From Symsagittifera roscoffensis (lineage: Eukaryota; Xenacoelomorpha; Acoela; Convolutidae): a stretch of DNA of 64,000 nt. The notes beneath the pieces are model-generated. The model had not been told where the DNA came from. It searched no databases and saw only the letters and a list, made by a program, of their open reading frames with translations. Location of the stretch: NCBI RefSeq assembly GCF_963678635.1, contig NC_087064.1, positions 76,536,213 through 76,600,212 of the forward strand, in the 5' to 3' direction. Positions 23,201 through 35,200 of this stretch are shown here, piece after piece. How positions within the stretch are numbered: position 1 is the stretch's first letter; each line of letters starts with the position of its first letter. The position numbers were made by a program, and so were the translations under genes.

Positions 23201-26200
23201 GAGGTTTTTCATTACATAGGTTGGCATTTTTTTCTGTTTACTTGCCTTCATTGACTTTTTCTAACTGGCTGTTGGTTATTTCTAAGTCACAAACGTCGGT
23301 ATCTAATTATTGTGTTCAATATCTTGATGCAGCTTAGTTTTACGGCAAAATTTTTAGTTTCATTTTTAGGCACGCGTAGTCTAAGCGACGATTTAATCCC
23401 GTTTAGAGATTATTGCAAACTGAATTGAGGCAAGCTGAATGCGTTAAAAGATATAGTGACCAAAGGTTAATTTTTCCAAATAAAATTGTTTTCAGCATTT
23501 CTACAAGTATTTTTTTATTTGACCAGAAAATTACTTCAGACACGGAAAAGTGCAGTAAGAATATTCAGGCGTTTGCCCTGATACACGCAGTCTCATTATT
23601 CTTAGCGTATTGTTGAAAGTTCTGTTACCCTTGTACAGCGGATTAGTGGCTATGTGTTTGCGAGTACAGATCCACCTTTTTGTCAAATTTTCATTTAGTG
23701 CGTTCTCCTTGTTTGTTTCTGACCAAATAAAAAATAAGTTAGTAGAACCTCTGGATGCATGTGGTTGAATGTATAACTCTATTTATTTTACAGAAATGGG
23801 TTTGTATTTCACCTTCAAATGCGCTATAATATCACTGGATTAACCTTTCCTGAGGCTAACTTGACACTGGTTACTTGATTTTTGACTGAATTTTGAATAT
23901 GGTTAAATGAAGGAGTGGATCTAAGGTTTTCTCGAGGGGCGAATTTTCACTAATTGAAAAAAAACGAACTAATTGACGAACTTTTTTAGGTAGACGAATT
24001 TTGATCCCAAATCACTATAACGACCGTTTTGATGAAACTTTCGTTGCGCGAAAAAACAGGCCTATGAAGACGTTTTAGGCATTTTTTGTTAGGTTTTGCT
24101 TGAAAATCGCGTTTTTTTGCCGCCTAACTCTCAACCCTCCACCCGCAAAAGTATATATTGGCGCCGAAGACGCGCTCAGAAAAATTACAGGGGCGGTCGG
24201 GCAAAAATGGATGTTCACGCTTGCGATTAGCAAGCGTAATTAAAATAGTATGAAAGGGGGACTCTTTTGGTGGCCACGGGTGAATGTTGGAAAATCTCTG
24301 AGAGGAATGCCAGCCCCCCCTCCCCCCCCCCCCCCCCCCACCTAGATCCGCTACTGGTTAAATGCTAAGAAATCTAGAATCTCAAGCTACGTTTTTATCT
24401 AAGCATTTTGGGCAAATCAAATCTTCCTATAGGTGCACTCAAAAAATGTTTTGGTAAAATTGCCCTAAATGAGTTAAGGTTAAAAAATGTAGGTAAAATT
24501 TACCTTAACATTACCTTAACTTTACCTTAAAAAACTTACCATTTGTTTTGATTGAATTTTAAGAAGGATATACATATTTTTACTAAAAAAACTTTTTTTT
24601 GAGTGTGGCATTTGATTTGATTGAATTTTAAAAAAGATTTAACATATTTTCACTATTCAGTTTTTTCCAACATACAAAAAGTAAGAAATTGGCCAAAAAC
24701 AAGTGTTATTTATTAATTTACTGTCAATCGCATTGCTTGACCTCCTCCCTCGTGGATACTTTGAACCGGCTTCATAAAGTGTGGCCAATAGTACACAGAG
24801 CAATAAGCGACAGATAATTTAGCTAAAATTGTTATTTGAATAGAAAAATTTAGTTTCGAATTGAATTGACAATCTAGCCATTTTCACATTGGAATATTGG
24901 AACAATTTCGTATACAAAAATTAAATCACGCCCCATGTCTTTTTTGTGATGAATGAAAGACAGAAACTTTTGATTTTATCTGTAGCTTGATATGAATGCC
25001 GTTATGTCACCAATACGCCGAAAAATGTCCCGTCGGCACTTCTGAACACCTGGTCCACAAAAATACTGTTTTACTGTTCTGGTGAATTTTTAGCTGTGTG
25101 GATAATAACTCTCGGAATAGCATTAAAACTAGGAAACTACCTCGATTAGTCGAATTTGGCGGGAATTAATAAGATATCAAAAAACACCAACTGAAGAAAC
25201 CAACGGAGATGTTGGACTTCGTTTTTACCATCAGTATCTTGTAGGAAAACTGAAAGAATGTATATACCAACGTCAGAGAATATATACGCTCTGCTTTAAA
25301 TTCACCAATTTTCGACTGATTGAAAAAACAATTGAGGGTTTTTTTGAGCTGAGGTGGAATCCTTATTGTTTTTTTACCCTATTTTAGCACATTTGCCATA
25401 CTGACCACTTTGCCGAGTGCCAATGACGGTGGCTACTACTTCGAGTTTGTCACCACTAATGTCGGACAGTTGACAGTTGCTCGTCCTCCTGACTACGAAC
25501 TAATCCAGCAGGTACAAATGGTTTAAATATCTTTCAATGTGCAGCTTTCTTACACAACCGAGCGTAGTGTGATAGTACGATGCAACCTAAGTCGCAGATA
25601 ATAGTGCTACTTTTGGTGGCATTTTTGGATCACGAGGCTGCATTGGCACTATGATTCCATATCCTTTGAAACAAAAGAAACCAACGGGCTAGAACTGCAG
25701 TTGTCAATTAAGGGATGAAAGCTATAAAATAATGCGTGTCGAATCCGAGTTGGGGTGGTCAAATTATGTATCGACCGTATGGGTCGAACGATGTCTGGTT
25801 ATCGGCCCAAGTTATGGAGGATGACAAAAACTGAAGATCCACCAAAGCGACATGAGTGGTCGGCCAAAATTGACGAATGTCGAGGAAAATAAATTACCTG
25901 AGTTGACAAATGGTAATGAAAGTCGACTAGAGAGTCGATGAAAGTCGACTAGAGACGACGATATTTGAGTGTCGTTGACCCAAATTGACCAAAGTTGATC
26001 AAAGTCGTCCAAATTTGGCCTAAGTCGACAGCAGACATCGTTTGATCCCGTCCGTCCTTTGTGAATGAGATTAGATCTCTCAATAAAAGCTACACGACTG
26101 GTAGGTTCTTGTTTTCTTATTGTGACAATTGAGTCCAAAAGTAGCATGTACGTTGTAGGTGATCTTCGAGGTGCGTTGTCGGGACTTAAACGACGGCGAG

Positions 26201-29200
26201 GGCGATAGAAGGAGTTCGACGACGACAGTGACAGTGAACATAGTGGACCAGAATGACAATGAGCCCCAGATGGTGCAGACGTTCTTCAGTGTGGCTACAC
26301 GATATGACGCAGAGTACAGGACGTTCCTAGCTAGACTTCAAGCCACAGATGCCGACTCCGGTACGACATTTCAGCAACCCTTCATTGCTTATGCAACCTT
26401 ATCTCAGTCAACAATGTTTTTAGTCAACAACTCAGAGCTAAGTTAATTAACACAAAACTGCTCATTCTGGCGCCGTTAGCCATTTTTCCACTCACTTCAA
26501 GCATGAAAAGGGCGTCTTAAATCTTATTAACTCGAAACTCAACATTTAATGACCGATTAAGATTCTCAAGGTCACTGATGTTGCTACATAAACTATATGC
26601 ATGTAAATGTAATCTACGTCAATCATTGTAATTATCTATTGTAAACTCTCTATTTACGTGGCTGATGGCTCTGTTTAATTAAGGACTGAATGCGTTGCCT
26701 ATCTTTGCCCCGGCCTCCCCCTCGGATGAGTTCGGAGTGGACTCTGACACTGGAGATGTGTTCACGAAGGAGTTCTCCCTCATCCCCTACCACTCTTACA
26801 TATTCTATGCTGCAGTGTTTGACACTGGCGAACCAGGACAGCCACGCAACATCGGAAAGTACGTTCGTTTTTCAATACTTTCTTATTGTTATACCCCTGA
26901 AAGACGACTTCGGCTTGCAGCATGTCGTTTTGTTGCATCCATTTCGATTATTTTTCCTCTCCCCCCCCCCTCACACGAGCATCAATTTTATGGTATAACG
27001 ATTAGTTGTACAAGTTTAATATGAGGATCAAGTATTTTTGTCATGGCCAATTTCTCCGAATGTCCATTTTCATAACCATCGGACAGTGTGAACAATTTAC
27101 TTATGCGGATGGGAGAGAGGACGGGTGGTAGAGGAAAAAAGTCTCCATTTCCTAATTTTTAAAGTTTTCGTAGCCAGTAAAATTGTGACTGTACATTTTT
27201 AGGTCAACCAAATTGATTTTCAGATCTCTCCAAATACTGTATTAGACCCTATTTTACCGAGAGAAACGCCTTTTTTATGGCACTGTTTGGAAAATTTAAA
27301 CCAAAACTTGCCTTTTTTAAGCACGCATTCCCGGTTAACTTTAGTGTCTATTGGGAGCCCAAGGCGCTTTTTAAAAACGGACCAGAAATGCCGTTTTTGG
27401 GGGTTTTGCAAAAAATTTTGACCAATTATCGTGTCTAGTCGCTATAGACAAATTGGAGCCGAAGACGCTTTGTGAACTTTTTTAGGGTTGATGGATCGAA
27501 AATGAAACCGGTAAACAATATCAAAGGTATCAAATTCCATCTTTAACTTCACTACTGCATATATGCATTGTCTTTCAAGTTTCTAAAACTAGCTTCACGC
27601 TTCTCAGAGTTGAGTCAATTTCTTTTTTCATGTTGTTTTTGAGCAGATGGTTGATTTTTGTCATTTATATTAAGACTGAGTTTAGTCTACCTTATAATAA
27701 ATCAGACAGACTGTTTTTATTTGAAGGACTTACTTCAGCAATATAGCATTGTTTGTGAGCAATAAATTATTTTTAGAAGAGATTTTTTTAGTTACAATGA
27801 CGCAGTTCGAGCAAAAAAGCTTCGTCGACTATTGAAGCCTCAAAAAATATCATTTAACAGTAATTTGAGGAGGCAGAATGTCAAAAACTTTATCTTTTAG
27901 GGGAGGGGATAGACTAGCCGCCCCTGTTTTCGACGCCATAAGTTCATTTTGTTGACCGCGTCAAAATTCTGCGATTTTAAACTTCCAAGATAATGTTCTA
28001 TAAGATTTGTGGCATGATTTAAATCAGAATTAAGCAATCGATACCTCTAGATTTTAGAATTTCAGTATATTTAAAGCTTTAAAGGTCTTTCAAAATGTTT
28101 TTAGCGATGTGGCGACTATCCGCGTGGACACTTTCGACCCAGCACAAGTACTCGTTGACCTCTATTTGGGCATAGAGTGGACTTCCTATGACCCCACTGT
28201 GTTTGTAGCTGCCCTGAACGACCTAATGGCCCCGTACGTCTTCTTCATACAACAGAACACTGGAGGCGTCACAAAGGAAAACACTGTGACTAATGGGTAG
28301 GAAAGTCAAAGTTGTATTTTTTTTTGGAACAAGGGTACTAAAAATCGAACATACAAACCAGCAGTGTATTTAGAGAATTGATTTTTCTTGTTTTTCGTCA
28401 TTTTTTTCTTGTCTTTTTTGCTTTTTGCAAATAGTGCAGTTTTATTTACTCCTACTAATTGATCGAATTTCATTTCTTTAATCGGCTCAGTGGCTTTTAT
28501 TGCATTGTTTGATGAGCCAAAAAAACATGAGCGTTTTCTACTTTCTTGTATTGCTTCGCTTTTAGCGGCTTTTTTGTTGTGCGTTGCAAGTGGCGCGAAG
28601 CTTTGCTTCGCCTATCTACGTTCTTGTAATATAAAAAGTACGATGTTTATTTTTGGGATGCCACTATATCAGTTAAATATTAGTTAAATCATCCAAAGCA
28701 AGCTATTGGCAATAGTTTAGCGCTAATGACTAATGACTTAATCAACCTGGCACTAATTTAGCTTTTGCTTTTTGGAACAGGGTAAGAGTGACAGTGTATG
28801 CGATTGAGAACAACAGCACGATGTCTGAGGCGAACTTGGCGGAGGAGAAGAGATTCGTGGCCAAGGAGACTCTCCTGCGGGACATGAGGGAGTACGCAGA
28901 TGGCACTCCCTCCGAACTGTTCCAGTCTCCCGAAATAGTGGACTTCAGAGTAGTATATGGTCAGTAGTGCTTCGCCTGTCATGTGAAACCACTTCCGGCT
29001 CAACTTATTATACTTAGATTCCTAAAATGTCGACGGGTTCGTGTAGAAAATTGTTGTGCTTTGAAATCTTCGAAAACATCAGGATGTTCATAAGCTTACT
29101 TCATAAGCTCTGCATCGCCTATCTACGTTCTTGCAATATTGAAAGCACGATGTTTAATTGGATACTTTTTTGAAAAAGAATAAACGGATATTTCCAATTG

Positions 29201-32200
29201 AGATTTTTTTCTTTCAGTCATCTGATGGCACGAACTACGAGAGAAATCTGAAGGCAAATACAAGCAATTCTATTACAGATTTGCCTTTTAAATACAGTTT
29301 GATGTGTTGTTTTTAAAAGAGGAGGAACAAACATCGCAGGATTTCACACTGATTTTCCACAATAACCAGCCCTAATGTACTCTTAGAGTAGTTCAACTGT
29401 AGCACAGCTGTAACAATCTGATTTCAAGGCTGACTTCGAGGCTGACTTCAATCCAATTCTGAATTCTGATGCCCCCAAAAACGCCCTTAAAATGTTAGGA
29501 AAAAATCAATGCTTCGAAACATTTTTTTTCGTTTGTTATTTTTATAGACCGTCGTGGTTGAGGCTGCTATTTTTTGATTTGGTGTTTTTGTAGTCGAAGC
29601 TTCCCCCATTTCAACTGACTTCGACGTCGAGGAGGGAGATGAGGAGAGGTGGATGCTGGACACGCCAGAGGGCAACCTGGCACTGGTTGCCCTCTGTCTT
29701 TTCATCCTCATAGCTGTTGTCCTCATCCTCATTGGACTGTTCCTGCTCCTGCAGAAGGCAGAGTGTGTTGGCTTCGACAGAAGTGTGAGGGAAGAGGTGT
29801 ATGATGCACCAAAAATGTTAGTACATACCGCTCTTCTACTTGAGTTTGTCGTTACGAAAGAAAATGCATGATTTTTTAAATCAATTTTTTGTTAAGAGCC
29901 TATATAAGCTCAATAATGCTTATGATTTTCGATCTTGAAAAAAGTATTTGAGTAACCTAATTTTAATCTCTTTAACTATTCCTGGGCTTAAATTTGTATC
30001 AAAGTGTTTTTTTTATATACTTTTTTCAGGGATTGCATGTAATGAGCATGGAGGTAATAATGTTAATATTGGTGCTGCAAGTTAGCAGGTATTACCAGGC
30101 ACCATTTACCCGTAGAGAATTGGCTCCTCTTGGGTCACACACTAAGGTACAATTTCATTTTTGAATGGAACGGGATATTTAAACTGCAAACATGCTCAAA
30201 ATATTTCTGTTGGCTGATGAAACTACAGATTTCAGAAATTGATTTAGTGATTCTATTTGACAGTCAAGCGTAAAGTTTGTCAGTTAAAAGAATTATGAAG
30301 TATAGAAGATCTACCACTATCAACCAAACGTTCTTGCTATAATTAAACTTAAGCTTTATAATAATATTTCATCGGCCTAAGTAAACTCAAAAATTAGGTC
30401 AATTAAAAAATTTCGTGGAAAAACATTCCCATTTATTCAGTTAAAACGCATTTTTTTTGTTTCTAATTCCAAATATTTCCTAAGTACGACTGAAATGGAT
30501 CCTAACTTGATACAGTTCTCGGGCCACTTCAAATTTTGAGTTGCCTCAAATTGCGGAAAAATATACTTTATCGGCCATATTTTTTTCGAACACTAAGACT
30601 GCTCTGAGCGATGAAGATTTAAAGATTTATACTGAGTAAAATTGTCAGGAAAACTAACAACGGGAATCAATAAATGTTTGATAATGTTTAATATAAATTT
30701 TGTTCACGTGGTTCATTTGGTTTCTGCGATTTTGGGGTAACAATATGAACCGCTCAGGACGTCCCGGATGTTAGTATAATTTGGATGTATACTGCTCCGT
30801 AAGATGTCAAGTTTTGAGGATTTTGTGATAATTTATTTACACTAATGAGCTTGCGAGCGTAGTGTATTTATTAGTCTGACTGTACTTTTGTTTCCAAGAT
30901 ATTTCGCAAATCAAAGTACTCATTTGGTGGCACTATTGCTATAATCACGATCTGTACAATTGAAAGTTTGTTCTCTGCCTTATTTGTGGCTATTTTTTGA
31001 CAATTCTTAAGCGTGCGTGGGTGAGAGGACAGGGCGCGAGACTCCAACTCTCGAGGTCGCAGTTTCAAATCCAGTACGAAGCAAAGTTTTGCTTATTCGA
31101 AGCTTGTTTCTTATTTTTTATTTCACTTTTTAAAGCTGCTTTTTTGCTGTGTTTTGCCTTGTGTTTACAAAGCGCATCATCGCCTCTGTTTTGAAATTTT
31201 TTTTTTTAAGTTTGTTTTAAATTGTTAACAAATTTTTCTTCCATTAAGAATTGCAATTTTTCAGGTTCTGTGTTCAATTTTTGAAACTGAAATAATAAAT
31301 TACGCAAAATCAGTTCAGCTAGTGTCACAGCCAAGTTTAGCATAGTCAAAAATAATACTTTTTTTATAATTAGTGTTTCCAATGAGAGTGTGAAATTTTT
31401 TATTAGATGATTAGATACCTCAAATACAACATGACCGCTCGTATCAAGACAAAGTCCTGAATGTTCCGACTGCCTTTTAAGGTCTAAGAAGTGTTGTTTG
31501 CTTTAAAATGCTGAACATTTAAAATACACTTTTTTTTGTAAACCATCCCCCGCACGCAATATTTGCATGTGGAAATTTATTAAAAAGATCAAATATCCAT
31601 TCAGTTTGGAACGATTTCTAAGGCCGATTAAATCTCCGCTCACGCGTTATTAGCTCAAATTTTATTCCGCCTTTTTGAAATTGAACACATGACAACAATA
31701 TTTACTTGAAAAGTCGAAAATTGACTGAGTAAAAAACCACCCCTAGTATAAATGTTCCGCACTTTCTTTGAAAGTCGGAAGACGAATATTTGCACTCGTG
31801 GCGTTATTTATTCTCCAGCCCAATTTGGACGTTTTTTTTAATATATAAATTGAAAAGTACTGACGTCCTGAGCTCAAATTAATTTTTTTTTCATCTGTTA
31901 CTGTTTTTTGTAAAATTATGAGGTTAAAAGGTTGCCAGTTTAGAAAAATTAACGCGCGATATATTTCGTGCTATTAAAGCGTGACCGAGATTCAATCCGT
32001 CTGAATTGAATTACGGCTTGCTATTTGGACCAGTTATTTCTTCGTTACATACGAAATAAATCACTGTGTACTTAACATAGCTTGTAGGGGGATGATTTCC
32101 AAAGTAAATCTCAAAATTGTTTCTATAGCAAACTTCATAGACCTTTAAAGGCAGTTGGAACATGCAGGGCTTCGCCCTGGTACGAGCAGTCTTTTTGTAT

Positions 32201-35200
32201 TTTGGAAATATTTATCTCAATTTTAAGCTAAGATATCGTTTTTTTGAAAGTTTGATCACGAGAAAATTGATCGGATAGTTATCTTGTTGAAAAGTAATAC
32301 TGCGGTTCATTGAGGACTGACAACAAGCTAGGACTGACAACAATTTACCTAGGACTGACAACAAGCTGTTGGTGGGTCGTCTGAACAAGTCCTCTGTAAC
32401 GGCAATGGCCAGAGAGAAGAAGCAGGTTGTGGCCTCAACTACCCCTGCACCCAAAGCCACAGCCACAGTTGCTCCAGGTCAGGATTGAGTCACTAGCTAC
32501 TGACTGTCCTAGGTTTAATTTCATTCATGTGGATTTCTGAGGCTGACATTTTTTGTGGAGGAAATGCTGAACCCTTTCAAGCTTTTATGCTTGAGTCATA
32601 TGTGAAAAACTATACTTGTTAAGAACATTTATGGGAATTTTTTTAGGTAGAGAGTTTTGTACGCTTTATATGGATGATTACAGCACGAAGAAAAAATTGC
32701 TATTATATAATTATATAATAGAATGATATAAAATTTCGAATATAAAGTTGATTTTTGCTCCAGAAAAGAATAAGCTGGTTCCGGTTGTGCCTGCGGCTCC
32801 ACTGCCTCCCGCTCAGCTTCCGCCCCAGATCACCCAACCCGCTGCTCCTCCCCCTGACAGAGGTAAACTTACTCATCTTTTACACTAATACGAGAAAACC
32901 CGGCTCGTTTCTACCCACTCCCAACGTCTGAATTTCAATCTTAAAAAGCAGTTTTAATGTTGTTTTTAATTCGTGTATAAGTCCTCAAAACGTTTTTTTC
33001 ACAGCTCTGTTTTGTTTAAAATTTTGTTCACAGTTCTGTCTTCAATGTTGCCATTTATTTTCAGCTGTCACACCAGGTTCGTGTTCCTAGCACACAAATA
33101 GCACCAATAAATGTAAAATCTGTTGAATTGTGTGTTTCGTTTTTGTCTTCTGTGGTAAAATAACAAATAGTTTTTTTAGCATAACGTGGGTCAACCTGCT
33201 AAAAATCAAATTAAAGTGAACGCAAAGTAAAAATACTGAGGGCACGAAATTTGCTACTGTCGAGTTTTATTTGTAGTTTTGTTCCTGCTTTCAGTTTATT
33301 TATGGTTTGAAAGATCGCCCAGATATCATTACGCTCTTTAGTAATACCCAGTCAATGGGGTTTTGGTTTTATATGGATCAAAGGGGCCTTGACGTAGACT
33401 ACGTACCTGAATGGCTGATGTAAATTACTAGCAAATTGATCGAATATTTCATTTAAGCCAGCGGCAAATTCAGGAAGTATCATTGATAGTCCATGCTTTT
33501 GAAATGAGTTTGTTGTCTGCGTTTAGTTTCGTATCTCAGTTTCGTTTCTAGATCAGTTGTCTGCGTTTAGTTTCTTATCTCTTGTCGTTCCGACCTTCGA
33601 AGAAAGGATGGTCTATTTCTGCGCGGTGTGTTTTTTCTTCTGACAAATTTCGACTTTTTAAATACCATTTGTTGAACTAAATTTTCTTTTACCATCTAAA
33701 AGTTTTTGATACCTGAACTCAAATCTAAAATCCTGAAGTTATAGTGGTTTGTTAATTTCCTTTTTGACTAATTTGTGACTAATAATACGCGATATATTTC
33801 GTTCCATTAAAGCGTAAGCGCTGATTTGATCTGGCTCAGAAATCGTTCCAACTTGATTTGAGGCAAGCTATTTGGAAGTATTAATACGTTGCTATACAAA
33901 TACATTTTAGTGTCCATTTTTGTTTTCAAAAATAGTGTCGTTTTTTTTCGTGATGTGATAAACGGACCTGAACAATTACTAGAACTTAGGCATGTTCGAC
34001 AGTCATATTAAAATAGGCAAAATGATCAACATTCTGTGTAAAAAATTGGCAAGAAGAACAAAAAAATCAGAAAAAAAAAAACGAAAATAGTTTCAAGTTT
34101 TTAAAAATCCGAAAACTAAGTTACTAGAGGAAAGAGGAAATAAAGTTTTCACGGCTTAAATCAAGCATAAATTAACTACTTAAAACCACACCGCTGCTTT
34201 TATTTGCTCGAATTTAGACTGAGAATCAAAAATTTTGAACCTTTTTTGATACTGTGGGACATTTAAAAAAACAAAAGTTTGAAGACGTTCGAATTACGAC
34301 TGAAAGGGCTTTAATATGATATATCCTTCAACCCATTTCATAATTTTTTAGGTAGGTCACTTAGGTGGGGGTTTGTACGGTTGATCCGAGCTCGATTTGC
34401 TAGCAAGATTTTTGAAGTTAAGGGTTGTACGGTTGTTGCGTACGCCCTTATCTCAGGGATTCGACTGCCTGCTGACCTCTTTGGTACTTTTTAAGAAATC
34501 CATTTTTGACCGACCAACACTATAATTTTTCTTTGATCGCAATTTTTCGGTCAAAATTTTCCAAAAAGTGCCACAAAACGGCGTTTTTGACCTGTTTTTT
34601 TTTTCAAAAAATTGCCCATGGCGCAAAAATTGTTGTCCAAATAGGGCCTTTTTAGTGCTCTCAGACCGCTCGAAAACTCAATTTGTTCGACCTAAAAAGG
34701 TCGACAAAATTTTCAAAAATATTTTGAAAATCCGCTTGATGATACTTTTGGTTTGATTGTTCCATAATGAACTGTCAAGAAAGAATGTTTCCGTGCTCAA
34801 CAAAACAGAGCTGGCGTTTTGAAGTTTAACATTTATCTATTTTTCAGTTCCTTAGAAAGTTTCAGTAACGTCGATTTTATTGAACTTTCAAAGTGAAAAT
34901 AAATTGAATTAATCAGAATTTAGTTTAATTAAGTGTTTAATTTTAGCCATATTTGTTAAAGTAAAAACCACTGAGTTTCATATTTTCACCATTTTCCACC
35001 TTTTTTGACTACAATCGTTTGAACAAATATTAAAAAGTTCTAAATCATATCCAGCGAACGCAGGCTGGCCACTTGGTCTATATTTATAGACTGGTCTATA
35101 AAAGTCATTATTTGGTCTATAATTTTTTGGAAGTCTATATTTTCTAGAGACCATGTAAAAGTCACTATTTACAACAAAGCTTTCTGTTTTTTAATATTTT

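Larger units (their letters stand above)
19567..25387 (+). other. 5.8-kb cadherin intron 9 loaded with transposable elements
   Basis: Strongly T-rich. It contains a 17-base G run near 19,940, two tRNA-derived SINE-like elements (20,850-21,380), a copy of the ~450-bp dispersed family (22,850-23,285), a decayed Helentron-like piece (23,370-23,606) and a hAT-like MITE (23,910-24,356). Short open frames here are low-complexity and I call none as genes. Confidence 0.75.
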
